In this document: one piece after another, positions 41,064 through 50,036 of the stretch
Numbering within the stretch: position 1 is the stretch's first letter
How the letters are laid out: each line of letters begins with the position of its first letter
NCBI GenBank assembly: GCA_025965695.1
Contig: JAOPWM010000133.1
Span: forward strand, 1-64,000
Reading direction: 5' to 3'
Length of the DNA stretch: 64,000 nucleotides
Source: Blastococcus sp.
GTDB lineage: Bacteria > Actinomycetota > Actinomycetes > Mycobacteriales > Geodermatophilaceae
Position numbers and translations under genes: made by a program
Notes under the pieces: model-generated
What the model was told of the DNA's origin: nothing
Databases searched by the model: none
What the model saw: the letters and a program-made list of their open reading frames with translations, nothing else

Positions 41064-42920
41064 ATGGAGAGGAAGCTCGTGGCTGGCATTGACGCCGTTC
41101 TCGACGAAGCCGGACTGAAGAACGATCACGTTCGGTCCTACGTGAAGCACTGGGCGCAGCTCACCGGCGCCGAGCGGATCGAGGTGATCAACGCTTCCGA
41201 CGACGCCCGGCTGCTGCGCGAGGCCGTGGAGGCCGGCGAACTCCTCCCCGCGGGCGAGGGGCGGTACTACTCGCGGAGTCACGTCAAGGACACCGCTCGC
41301 TCCGAGGAGCGCACCGTCGTCGCCACCAACAACCCCGCTGACAAGGGGATCTACAACAACTGGCGCCCGGCAGCAGAGATGCGGCCCCTCCTCGAGGAGA
41401 AGATGCGCGGCGCGTCGGCCGGCAAGACCATGTACGTCGTCCCGTACCTGATGGCACCGCCGGGCTCGCCGCTGGAGGCCTTCGCCGCCGGTGTGCAGCT
41501 CACCGACACCCGCACCGTCGTGCTGCACATGATCCGCATGGCGCGGGTCGGGGTGACCCAGATCAACGACCTCGCCGACCCGGACAGCTTCGTCCGCGCC
41601 GTGCACGTCACCGGTGACCTGGACAGCCTCGGGCAGGGAACTCCGGAGGACCAGCGCTACTTCGTCACCGTCGCCGACGAGCGGACGATCCTGCACTACG
41701 GGTCGTCCTACGGCGGCAACGCGCTGCTGGGCAAGATCGCCCATGGCCTGCGGCAGGCCGCGTACGACGGGTGGGCCTCGGGACAGTTCCTGGCCGAGCA
41801 GTTCATGCTCCTGGGGATCACCGACAAGGAGACCGGCCGGACGTACCACATCTGCGGTGGCTTCCCGAGTGCGTCGGGCAAGACGAACCTCGCGATGATG
41901 CTGCCCCCCGATGCGCTGGGCGACCGGTACAAGGTCCACTTCTACGGCGACGACATCGCCTGGCTGCGCGTCGATCCGGAGGACGGGCGGGTCTACGGCA
42001 TCAACCCCGAGTTCGGCGTGTTCGGCGTCGCGAAGGACACGAACGAGGTGACCAACCCGACAGCGGTCGACGCGATCGCCGAGGGCACCGGCACGATCTT
42101 CACCAACGTCGCCTACAACGAGACCACGGGCGAGGTCTGGTGGGAGGGCAAGACGCCCCAGCCGCCGGCCGACACCGCGGGGTGGCGGGACTGGACCGGG
42201 CAGCTCATCTCCGAACGGCCGGAGAACGTGACGGGCGCCTCGTGGGCGCACCCGAACAGCCGGTTCACCACCACCCTGGCCCGGGTGCCCAACATCGCGC
42301 CCGACTTCGAGAGGCCCAAGGGCGTCCCGATCGACGGGATCATCTTCGGCGGCCGCACCCGCGACCGGGAACCGCTCATCCGGGCCATCACCGACCTCGC
42401 CGAGGGCGTCTACGACGGCCTCACCCTCGGCGCGGAGGCGACCTTCGCCGCGGAGGGCACCGAAGGCGTCCTGCGCTACGACCCCATGTCGATGCGCCCG
42501 TTCATGGCCTACCCGGAAGGCGCCTACGCCGCGCACTGGCTGAAGATCATCGGCGCCGCGACGAACCAGCCGATCTTCGCCCACGTCAACTGGTTCCAGC
42601 GGGATCCCGAAGACGGGCACTTCCTGTGGCCGGGCTACCGCGACAACCTGCGCCCCCTGCTCTGGCTGATGCGGCTCAGGGACGGCGAGGTCACCGGAAC
42701 GCAGACCCCGGTCGGCATCATCCCCACCAAGGAGGAGCTCGAGCTCGACGGCGTCGAGATCAGCCCGGACGACCTCGACACGATCCTGACCATCGACACC
42801 GCACGCTGGCGTCAGGAGATGGCGAACCGCCAGGAGCACCTGGCCCAGTTCGACGGCCTGCCCGAGGAGATCTGGGAGGCGCACCGCCGCGTGGCAGCCG
42901 CCCTGGACGCCCAGGAGTAG
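41064..42920 (+). CDS. pckG: phosphoenolpyruvate carboxykinase (GTP)
   Basis: A 618-residue gluconeogenic enzyme interconverting oxaloacetate and PEP with GTP. Family motifs present are NNWRPAAEMRPLLEEKM, MYVVPYLMAPPGSPLEAF, GSSYGGNALLGKI, kinase-2 like HFYGDDIAWLRVD, INPEFGVFGVAKDTNEVTNP and WFQRDPEDGHFLWPGYRDN. The nucleotide loop reads ICGGFPSASGKTN. Ser271 stands where GTP-type enzymes normally have the hyper-reactive Cys (SACGKTN), although a different Cys is at 264. The ATG at 41064 is used; a GTG at 41079 with GAGAGG in front is an alternative start. It is followed by a long inverted repeat. Confidence 0.92.
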   Translation: MERKLVAGIDAVLDEAGLKNDHVRSYVKHWAQLTGAERIEVINASDDARLLREAVEAGELLPAGEGRYYSRSHVKDTARSEERTVVATNNPADKGIYNNWRPAAEMRPLLEEKMRGASAGKTMYVVPYLMAPPGSPLEAFAAGVQLTDTRTVVLHMIRMARVGVTQINDLADPDSFVRAVHVTGDLDSLGQGTPEDQRYFVTVADERTILHYGSSYGGNALLGKIAHGLRQAAYDGWASGQFLAEQFMLLGITDKETGRTYHICGGFPSASGKTNLAMMLPPDALGDRYKVHFYGDDIAWLRVDPEDGRVYGINPEFGVFGVAKDTNEVTNPTAVDAIAEGTGTIFTNVAYNETTGEVWWEGKTPQPPADTAGWRDWTGQLISERPENVTGASWAHPNSRFTTTLARVPNIAPDFERPKGVPIDGIIFGGRTRDREPLIRAITDLAEGVYDGLTLGAEATFAAEGTEGVLRYDPMSMRPFMAYPEGAYAAHWLKIIGAATNQPIFAHVNWFQRDPEDGHFLWPGYRDNLRPLLWLMRLRDGEVTGTQTPVGIIPTKEELELDGVEISPDDLDTILTIDTARWRQEMANRQEHLAQFDGLPEEIWEAHRRVAAALDAQE

Positions 42921-42948
42921 CGACCCCCCGGTGCACGAGCCGGCGGCA

Positions 42949-43013
42949 TGATCAACAGCCGGTCCGTCGGGGTCTCCGCTCGCGCGAGGGCCCCGCGGAC
43001 CGGCTGTTGATCA
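42949..43013 (+). terminator. long stem-loop after pckG (18-bp arm plus extension)
   Basis: TGATCAACAGCCGGTCCG (42949-42966) is matched by CGGACCGGCTGTTGATCA (42996-43013). The stem extends through CGGGG/CCCCG with one bulged T, leaving an 18-base loop. It begins 29 bases after the pckG stop and ends 54 bases before the next start. It is much longer than an ordinary terminator and lacks a U-tract, so it may be a dispersed repeat that also ends transcription. Confidence 0.7.
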
Positions 43014-43067
43014 ACGCTCCGGCTCGGCGGGCAGTCGGACCACGAAACCCGATGAAGGAGCCCACCT

Positions 43068-44096
43068 GTGCCCACGCCCTCGGTGCCGTTGGAGAAGCTC
43101 GGCTTCCTGACCATCGGCTCGTTCGACGGTGCCGACCCCGGGCGGGGGCATCGGGCGACGCTCGACGTCATCGAGCTGGGTGAGCGGCTCGGATTCGACA
43201 GCGCCTGGGTGCGCCACCGTCACCTGCAGTACGGCATCTCTTCGCCGATCGCCGTCCTGGCTGCCGCTTCACAGCGCACGCAGCGCATCGAACTGGGCAC
43301 GGCGGTCATCCCGCTCGGCTGGGAGAACCCCTTGCGCCTGGCCGAGGACCTCGCCACCGTCGACGTACTCTCCGGCGGCCGGCTCAACCCGGGCGTGAGC
43401 GTGGGGCCGCCCATGCACTGGGACGACGTCAAGGGAGCCCTGTACCCCGACACCGCGGACGCCGAGGACTTCAGCTACGAGCGCGTCGCGCGCCTCCTAC
43501 GGTTCGTCGGCGGGGAACCTGCCGGCACGTTCTCCGGGCGCGAGGGGGTCGTCGAGGAGTGGTCCGACCGGGTGCAGCCCCACTCCCCCGGCCTGCGCGA
43601 CCGGCTCTGGTACGGCGGTGCCAGCTCGAGCTCCGCGCGGTGGGCGGGCGAGCACGGCATGAACTTCCTGACCAGCAGCGTGGTCAGGGCCGAGGAGTCG
43701 CAGGCCTTCGACGAGATCCAGCGGTCGCACATCCGCACCTTCCGCGCCGCCCATCCCGCCACGGACGCGGCCCGCGTCTCCCAGGGCCTGGTGGTCATCC
43801 CGACCGACAGCGCCACTGCGGCCCAGCGAGCGAGATACGCCGCCTATGTCGAGGCGCGCACCCCGAGGACCACGAGCCCCCAGGGGCCGGCCCGGCTGCT
43901 GTTCGCCCCCGATCTCCTGGGCACCTCGGAGCAGATCGCCGAAGCGCTGTACGCACACGCCGGGTTCCAGGAAGTCACGGAGGTCGCCTTCGCCCTGCCC
44001 TTCAGCTTCGAGGACGAGGACTACGAGCAGATGCTCACCGACATGGCGACCCGCCTGGGCCCGGCGCTGGGCTGGCAGCCGAGCTCACCCGGCTGA
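43068..44096 (+). CDS. LLM-class (luciferase-like) flavin-dependent oxidoreductase
   Basis: A 342-residue TIM-barrel flavoprotein, probably F420- or FMN-dependent. Features are LGFLTIGSFDG at strand 1, LGERLGFDSAWVRHRHLQYG, TQRIELGTAVIPLGWENPLRLAEDLATVDVLSGGR (split here by eye into the usual barrel strands) and RLWYGGASSSSARWAGEHG. The GTG at 43068 has AAGGAG seven bases upstream. Monocistronic between the pckG hairpin and the cyclase gene. Substrate not predictable; whether it acts as a monooxygenase or F420-dependent reductase is open. Confidence 0.86.
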   Translation: MPTPSVPLEKLGFLTIGSFDGADPGRGHRATLDVIELGERLGFDSAWVRHRHLQYGISSPIAVLAAASQRTQRIELGTAVIPLGWENPLRLAEDLATVDVLSGGRLNPGVSVGPPMHWDDVKGALYPDTADAEDFSYERVARLLRFVGGEPAGTFSGREGVVEEWSDRVQPHSPGLRDRLWYGGASSSSARWAGEHGMNFLTSSVVRAEESQAFDEIQRSHIRTFRAAHPATDAARVSQGLVVIPTDSATAAQRARYAAYVEARTPRTTSPQGPARLLFAPDLLGTSEQIAEALYAHAGFQEVTEVAFALPFSFEDEDYEQMLTDMATRLGPALGWQPSSPG

Positions 44097-44179
44097 GGCG
44101 ATACGGCGGGTCCGGACGGGCCGACGGCCGGGTGCGCGCGCCCGGCGACAGGCCCCGGGTGGCGGCGTAGCGTGCCCGC

Positions 44180-46756
44180 GTGGGCCTGCCCACGGGCACC
44201 GTCACCTTCTTCATGACGGACATCGAGGGGTCGACCAGGCTGCTGGCAGACCTCGGTGACGACTACGCCCGCCTCCTCCTCGACCACCACGCCATCGTGC
44301 GGGGCGAGCTGGTCCACCACCACGGTGTCGAAGTGTCGACCGAAGGGGACTCCTTCTTCTGCGTCTTCGGCTCGGCCGTCGATGCGGTGGAGACAGCGGT
44401 CGCGGTGCAGCGCTGCCTGGCCACGCACTCGTGGCCCCGAGGGCGGCAGGTGCGGGTCCGGATGGGTCTCCACACCGGCGAGGGTGTGCCGGGCGGCGAC
44501 GGCTACGTCGGGATGGACGTGCACCGGGTCGCCCGGGTCACCGCTGCCGGGCACGGCGGGCAGATCCTGCTGACGGCGGCGACCCAGACTCTGCTGGACG
44601 GGCACTGGGCCGCCGGGATGAGCGTGGTCCGGCTGGGGGTCCACCGGCTCAAGGACCTCCCGGCCCCCGAGACGCTCTACCAGCTGCTCGCCGACGGGCT
44701 GGCCACCCGGTTCCCCCCGCTGCGCAGCCTCGAGGCGCCGGCCTACGACCTGCCGGCGGAGCCCGCGCCCATCGTCGGCCGGGAAGGCGACGCGGCCAGG
44801 GTCGCCGAGCTGATGGCGGGACACCGGCTGGTCACCCTGACCGGGCCGGGCGGCGTGGGCAAGACGCGGCTGGCGCTGCACCTCGCCGGACTGCTGCGCG
44901 GCGACTTCCCGGACGGCGTGGCCTTCGTTCCGCTCGCGGAGGTCCGCGACCCGGAGCTGGTCCCCGACGAGATCGCCCGCGCGCTGGCGCTGCCCGCGGC
45001 GTCCTACGGCGGCCCCGAGGGCATGGCCCGTCTGGCCGACCACCTCCGCGGCCGACGGGTGCTGCTCGTCATCGACAACGTCGAGCAGCTCGGCGACGGC
45101 GCCGAGGTGATCGCCCGGCTGCTCCAGGCAGCGCCGGGGCCGCGCGTCCTGGCCACCTCGCGCGGGCCGCTGCGACTGCGGGAGGAGCAGCGGTACCCGG
45201 TGGAGTCGCTGACTCGCGACGCAGCCGTGGAGGAGTTCGCGGAGCGGGCCCGCGCGGTCCGCCCCGACCTGCGCCTCGGGCCGCCGGAGCTGGACGCCGT
45301 CGCCCGGATCGTGGACGGCGTGGGGCGGCTGCCGCTGGCCGTCGAACTCGCCGCGTCGCGCGTGGGGACCCTCAGCACTGCCGAGATCGCCGACCGCCTG
45401 GGCTACCAGCTCGGACTCCTGCGCAGCGGGCCCCGTGATCTGCCACGCCGCCAGCAGACTCTGCGCAGCACGCTGCTGTGGAGCTATGACCTGCTCGACG
45501 AACCGGCACGCCGCATCTTCGCCGCGTTCGCCGTCTTCCCCGGAGGGGCGACCCTGGAAGCGATGGATCAGGTCGTGCCCCGGTTCCAGGCCGATGCCGA
45601 TCCCCTGGAGCCCATGGCGGCCCTCGTCGACCAGGGCCTGGTGCGGCGCGGTGTCGACGGCTCGGAGCGGTTCTCGACGCTGCAGGTGGTGCGGGAGCTC
45701 GCCGCCGAACTGCTCGAGGCCGGCGGGGACGGTCCCGAGGTGTGGCGGCGCGCGGCCGAGCGGCTGGCCGCACTGGCCGGGCTCGCCGGGCGGCTTCTGG
45801 TGACGGCGGATCGGGCGGACTGGCTGGACCGGCTGCAGGCCGAGCACGACAACCTGCGTGTGGCGCTGGCGTGGGCCACCGAGCACGACCCCGTGCTCGC
45901 CGCCGGCATGGCGGCACAGCTGTGGCGTTACTGGCAGATGCGGGGCTACCTGGGAGAGGGACGGATCGTGCTCGAGACCCTCCTGTTGCGGCTGGGTCCC
46001 GACGACGTGCCGGCGCGCTATGCGGCCCTGGCCGCGCTGGGCGGCGTGGCGTACTGGCAGCGCGACCTGCCGGCCGGGGAGACGGCCTGCACCGAGGCAG
46101 TCCGCCTCGCCGAACAGCTGGGCGACCCGCACGCCCTGGCGGAGTCGCTGTACAACCTCTCCTTCCCCGTGTGGCAGCAGGGCCGGCTGGACGAGGCGGG
46201 GCGGCTCGCCGATCGCAGTCAGCAACTGTTCGCCCAGCTCGGGGACGGCAACGGCACAGCCCGGACCCTCTGGCTGCACGGCATCCTGGCCGTGCTGACC
46301 GGCAGGCTGGACACGGCCGAACAGCTGCTCGAGGAGTCCGTCGAACGGCACCGCGGCAGCCCCGACGTCTTCCATCTCGGTTGGTCGCTGCGCATGCTCG
46401 GCCGGACGCAGCTGCTGCAGGGGCGGGCGGCGGCGGCCCGGCAGCGGATCGAGGAGAGCATGCGACTGCTCGCCCCGGCGGGTGACGTCTCCGCGATCCT
46501 GCTCCACCTGGCCGACTTCGCGGGCATCGCTGCTCTCGAGGGGGACGTCGACCGGGAGCTGCGGCTGGTCGGCGCCCTGCGGCACCTGAGGGGGCTGACC
46601 GGCACCGACCTCGTCGACCACCCGGTCAACGCGGTCTCCCGGATCGAGGAGACGGTCGCCCGCTCCGGCGCCGCAGGCGAGCGGCTGCTGGCCGAGGGCG
46701 CCGCGATGAGCGTCGCCGAGGTCGTGCGGTACGCACTGCGGGAGCTTTCACCCTGA
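44180..46756 (+). CDS. adenylate/guanylate cyclase-ATPase regulator (class III cyclase + NB-ARC-like + TPR-like)
   Basis: An 858-residue signalling protein. Residues about 5-175 are a class III cyclase domain with metal Asp residues in FMTDIEGSTRL and STEGDSFFCVF. The usual transition-state Asn position reads His (DVHRVARV), while the Arg is kept. Residues about 195-500 form an AAA/NB-ARC-type ATPase with Walker A GPGGVGKTRLA and Walker B VLLVIDNVEQL. The remainder (about 520-858) is a helical TPR-like repeat region. No membrane segment or HTH is present. Such fusions are frequent in actinobacteria; the signal sensed is unknown. The GTG at 44180 is the start. Confidence 0.88.
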   Translation: MGLPTGTVTFFMTDIEGSTRLLADLGDDYARLLLDHHAIVRGELVHHHGVEVSTEGDSFFCVFGSAVDAVETAVAVQRCLATHSWPRGRQVRVRMGLHTGEGVPGGDGYVGMDVHRVARVTAAGHGGQILLTAATQTLLDGHWAAGMSVVRLGVHRLKDLPAPETLYQLLADGLATRFPPLRSLEAPAYDLPAEPAPIVGREGDAARVAELMAGHRLVTLTGPGGVGKTRLALHLAGLLRGDFPDGVAFVPLAEVRDPELVPDEIARALALPAASYGGPEGMARLADHLRGRRVLLVIDNVEQLGDGAEVIARLLQAAPGPRVLATSRGPLRLREEQRYPVESLTRDAAVEEFAERARAVRPDLRLGPPELDAVARIVDGVGRLPLAVELAASRVGTLSTAEIADRLGYQLGLLRSGPRDLPRRQQTLRSTLLWSYDLLDEPARRIFAAFAVFPGGATLEAMDQVVPRFQADADPLEPMAALVDQGLVRRGVDGSERFSTLQVVRELAAELLEAGGDGPEVWRRAAERLAALAGLAGRLLVTADRADWLDRLQAEHDNLRVALAWATEHDPVLAAGMAAQLWRYWQMRGYLGEGRIVLETLLLRLGPDDVPARYAALAALGGVAYWQRDLPAGETACTEAVRLAEQLGDPHALAESLYNLSFPVWQQGRLDEAGRLADRSQQLFAQLGDGNGTARTLWLHGILAVLTGRLDTAEQLLEESVERHRGSPDVFHLGWSLRMLGRTQLLQGRAAAARQRIEESMRLLAPAGDVSAILLHLADFAGIAALEGDVDRELRLVGALRHLRGLTGTDLVDHPVNAVSRIEETVARSGAAGERLLAEGAAMSVAEVVRYALRELSP

Positions 46757-46789
46757 GCCCGTCCTCCCTTGGACTGGCACCATGACGCG

Positions 46790-48322
46790 GTGCTGCTCGC
46801 CGACGTCGTCGCCGCCTCCGCCGCGGTCACGGCCACCCGGTCCCGCACCGGCAAGGCAGGGGCGATCGCAGAGCTGCTGCGGCGGGCCGACACGGACGAG
46901 GTGGAGCCGGTCACCGCCTGGCTCGCCGGGGAACCCCGACAGGGCCGGCTCGGGGTCGGCCGGCGCACCCTGTCACAGATGGTGGGTGACCACGCCCCGG
47001 CGCCCTCGTTGAGGGTGGCCGCCGTCGACCGGACGCTGACCGAGCTCGCCGAGACCAGCGGGGCCGGCTCCGCAGCGCGGCGGAACGCGCTCCTCACCAC
47101 GCTGCTGTCCGCCGCGACCGCCGACGAACAGCAGTTCCTCGTGCGCCTGCTCACCGGAGAGCTCCGCCAGGGCGCCCTCGAAGGGGTCGTCCTGGACGCC
47201 GTCGCCACCGCAGCCGGCGTGCCCGCCGCGAGCGTCCGGCGCGCGTTCATGCTCTCCGGCCGGCTGCCCGAGACCGCAGGAACTGCGCTCGCCGGCGGGG
47301 TCGAGGCGCTGGACGCGGTGCACCTACAGGTCGGCCGTCCCGTGCGGCCCATGCTGGCCAGTCCCGGCTCGTCACTGGACGCCGCCCTCGCCGATCTGGG
47401 TACCGACGTGACCGTGGAGTTCAAGCTCGACGGCGCCCGCATCCAGGTCCACCGCGACGGCGACGTGGTCCGGGTGTGGACCCGCACGCTGCGCGAGGTG
47501 ACCGACGGCGTGCCCGAGCTCGTCGACCGGGTCCGGGCCCTGCCCTGCGAGTCCGCCGTCCTCGACGGCGAGACCCTCGCGCTGGACGACGACGGCCGGC
47601 CACGCGCGTTCCAGGACACGAAGAGCCGCTTCGGCAGTGACGCTTCCGACGACAGCGTGCTCCTCAGCCCGTTCTTCTTCGATCTCCTGCACCTCGACGG
47701 GCGCGACCTCCTCGACGAGCCGCTGCACGTCCGCCTGGACGCACTCGCCGAGTTGCTGGCCGACGACGAGCACGCGGCCCTCCGGATGCCCGGCGTCCGC
47801 AGGGCCGCACCCGAGCAGGCGGCCGAGGTGCTGGACGGCGCCCTGGATGCCGGCCACGAGGGGGTCGTCGTCAAGGCACTCGACGCGACCTACGCCGCGG
47901 GCCGGCGCGGCAAGGCGTGGCAGAAGGTCAAGCCCGTACACACCCTCGACCTCGTCGTGATCGGCGCGGAGTGGGGGTACGGCAGACGCTCGGGGAAGCT
48001 GTCGAACATCCACCTGGGTGCTCGCGACCCCGACGGTGGCGAGCCGGTCATGGTGGGCAAGACCTTCAAGGGCATGACGGACCAGCTGCTGGACTGGCAG
48101 ACGCGGAGCTTCCCGATTCACGCCCGGGAGCACACCGACTGGGGGGTGCTGCTGCGGCCGGAACTGGTGGTCGAGATCGCCCTCGACGCCGCGCAGCGCA
48201 GCACCCGCTACCCGGGCGGCGTCGCGCTGCGGTTCGCCCGCGTGCTGCGGTACCGGCCGGACAAGACCCCCGCCGAGGCCGACACCCTCGACGCCGTCCG
48301 CGCCCTGCTCGCCGGATCGTGA
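46790..48322 (+). CDS. ligB: ATP-dependent DNA ligase (LigB-type)
   Basis: A 510-residue ligase. An N-terminal DNA-binding domain (about 1-190) is followed by the nucleotidyltransferase domain with Lys212 in motif I (EFKLDGARIQVHR), motif III-like LDGETLAL, motif IV EGVVVKALDATYAAGRRGKAW and motif V WQKVKPVHTLDLVVIG. A C-terminal OB domain ends in RFARVLRYRPDKTPAEADTL. The GTG at 46790 gives the same N-terminus as other LigB proteins (MLLADVVAAS); a TTG at 46769 would add seven residues. No Ku or polymerase partner is nearby, so it is not an NHEJ module. Confidence 0.88.
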   Translation: MLLADVVAASAAVTATRSRTGKAGAIAELLRRADTDEVEPVTAWLAGEPRQGRLGVGRRTLSQMVGDHAPAPSLRVAAVDRTLTELAETSGAGSAARRNALLTTLLSAATADEQQFLVRLLTGELRQGALEGVVLDAVATAAGVPAASVRRAFMLSGRLPETAGTALAGGVEALDAVHLQVGRPVRPMLASPGSSLDAALADLGTDVTVEFKLDGARIQVHRDGDVVRVWTRTLREVTDGVPELVDRVRALPCESAVLDGETLALDDDGRPRAFQDTKSRFGSDASDDSVLLSPFFFDLLHLDGRDLLDEPLHVRLDALAELLADDEHAALRMPGVRRAAPEQAAEVLDGALDAGHEGVVVKALDATYAAGRRGKAWQKVKPVHTLDLVVIGAEWGYGRRSGKLSNIHLGARDPDGGEPVMVGKTFKGMTDQLLDWQTRSFPIHAREHTDWGVLLRPELVVEIALDAAQRSTRYPGGVALRFARVLRYRPDKTPAEADTLDAVRALLAGS

Positions 48323-48426
48323 GCCCTCGCTGAGCCGCAGGAGCGGCGGCCTCCCGAACCGGCCGGCACCGTGCTTCGCTGCTCGCACGGCGGTCGCGTG
48401 CGGCACCGCCGGGGAGGGAGTCCCCG

Positions 48427-48801
48427 ATGCCCGTCCAGCTGAACCACACGATCGTCGCCGCGCACGACAAGCAGGAGTCCGCGCGCTTCCTGGCCGCCCT
48501 GCTGGGCCTGGCGCCGCCCACCACGTTCGGGCCGTTCTCGGTGGTGCAGCTCGACAACGACGTCTCCCTCGACTTCATCGACGACCCCGAGGTGCACCCC
48601 AGGCACTACGCGTTCCTGGTGACCGAGCAGGAGTTCGACGACATCTTCGGGCGGATCCGCGCGCGGGGGCTCGACTTCTGGGCCGACCCGTTCCAGCACT
48701 CCCCCGGGGAGATCAACACCAACGACGGGGGCCGGGGCGTGTACTGGCTGGACCCGAACGGGCACGTCCTCGAGATCATCACCCGGCCCTACGGCGGGTG
48801 A
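48427..48801 (+). CDS. VOC (glyoxalase/bleomycin-resistance) family protein
   Basis: A 124-residue single-domain protein made of two beta-alpha-beta-beta-beta units. QLNHTIVAAHDKQESARFLAALLGL holds the first metal His, RHYAFLVTEQEFDDIFGRI is the middle unit, and GRGVYWLDPNGHVLEIITRPYG holds the C-terminal metal Glu. The ATG at 48427 has GGGAGGG seven bases upstream. It may act as a dioxygenase- or isomerase-like enzyme or bind a small molecule. It is convergent with the SGNH hydrolase (62 bases apart). Confidence 0.87.
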   Translation: MPVQLNHTIVAAHDKQESARFLAALLGLAPPTTFGPFSVVQLDNDVSLDFIDDPEVHPRHYAFLVTEQEFDDIFGRIRARGLDFWADPFQHSPGEINTNDGGRGVYWLDPNGHVLEIITRPYGG

Positions 48802-48863
48802 CGCCACGATGCCGAGCGAGCGGGTGCCCCGGCTCGACGAGCACGTCCCTGCCCGGGCGGGAG

Positions 48864-49712
48864 TCAGCCCAGACCGAGCACCGTCATGGCCCGGGCGGCC
48901 ATGCGGGACTCCCCCAGCGCGTTGGGGTGGACGATCACCGCATTCGTGCCCTGCAGCACCGGCTCGACCCAGCGGACGCCGAGCGGCTGGCAGGCGTCGT
49001 GGCCGTTGGAGACCCGGTTCATGTTCACGTAGGTGGCTCCGGTGGCGGCGGCAGCCCGGCGCACGGCGTCGTTGAGGGTCGCCTGGATCCCCCGCAGGTA
49101 GGGGACGTCCCCCGCCGCGATCGGCATCTTGTCGAAGCAGCCACCGCTCGCCGGCAGGATCCACGGGTACCCCAGGATGGCGACCTCCGCATCGGGCGCC
49201 GCGGTGCGAACCGCCCGGAGCGCCTTCACCAGCGACGGGTAGGTCGTGGTGCGGATCGTGTCCTCGAAGGACGAGCCGTACCGGTCCTTGCAGGGACTGC
49301 CCTGACCGACGGTCGACAGGCCGGCGGCGCCGCACTCCACGATCGAGTTGATGAAGACACCGCTGTCGTTGCCACCGATGGTCATCGTGACCAGCTCGGT
49401 GTCCACCCCCACCGCGTCGAGCTGGGGGGCGATCCCGGAGTACTGCGAGGTGAAGAAGTCCTTGGTCTCCGCCGCGCCGCAGGTCACATCGGTGAGCTGC
49501 GCGCCGGTCGCCACGGCGATGACGTGCGGGTAGTTGCTCGTCGAACGCAGGCAGGACGGCGGGGCCGCGGGGTCCGGGGGGAGGACGCCGGAGGCGGCAC
49601 TGTAGGAGTCGCCCAGTGCGACGTAGCTGATCGGCGAGGACGCCTGGGACGACGGAGCCCCGATCAGCACGAATACGAGAGCGGCAAGGACACACGCGGC
49701 AAGACGCTTCAC
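48864..49712 (-). CDS. secreted SGNH/GDSL hydrolase
   Basis: A 282-residue exported esterase or lipase. A Sec signal peptide (MKRLAACVLAALVFVLIG) ends near SSQASS at about residue 25. Catalytic blocks are Ser in VALGDSYSAASG (block I), Gly-Asn in TIGGNDSG (block III) and Asp/His in NAVIVHPNALGESRMA (block V). Paired cysteines (CLRST...VTCGAAET, ECGAAG...SPCKDRY) fit extracellular disulfides seen in Streptomyces-type SGNH lipases. The GTG at 49712 has GGAG six bases upstream. Substrate unknown. Confidence 0.9.
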   Translation of the reverse strand: MKRLAACVLAALVFVLIGAPSSQASSPISYVALGDSYSAASGVLPPDPAAPPSCLRSTSNYPHVIAVATGAQLTDVTCGAAETKDFFTSQYSGIAPQLDAVGVDTELVTMTIGGNDSGVFINSIVECGAAGLSTVGQGSPCKDRYGSSFEDTIRTTTYPSLVKALRAVRTAAPDAEVAILGYPWILPASGGCFDKMPIAAGDVPYLRGIQATLNDAVRRAAAATGATYVNMNRVSNGHDACQPLGVRWVEPVLQGTNAVIVHPNALGESRMAARAMTVLGLG

Positions 49713-50036
49713 GGGCTACTCCATCGGAGCCGAAGGAAACCTACTGACCAGTACAACGGAGGACGACGGCTCCAGTTACGGCCGTCACATCGGCTCGTCG
49801 GTCGGTAGCTCGCGACGAAGCGGCTCCGCGCACCCTGAGCAGGGTCCTGGCCCGGCGCGGTCGGGAGGACCGAAGTGTGGCGAGCGCGGGAAGTCGCCTC
49901 ACAGCTTGGGGCGAAGCGCTGCTTCCCCACGCTCGGCGCCGAGGCGGCCGGGCTCACGGCGGCGCAGCACGCGAGGAGCGGGACGCAGCGTCCTGGCAGT
50001 TCCACGCCGCCCGGGATACTCGTGGTCCTCGTCTCC
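49713..50036. other. 324-bp intergenic region, no gene supported
   Basis: Longer open frames exist on the plus strand but lack ribosome sites and family features. No hairpin or operator was recognised with confidence. It holds the promoter of the SGNH hydrolase and the 3' end of the LysE transcript. Confidence 0.4.

Noticed and set aside
46790-48322. DNA ligase as part of a non-homologous end-joining module
   Set aside because: No Ku, LigD polymerase or nuclease domain is nearby. The protein is a stand-alone LigB-type enzyme.
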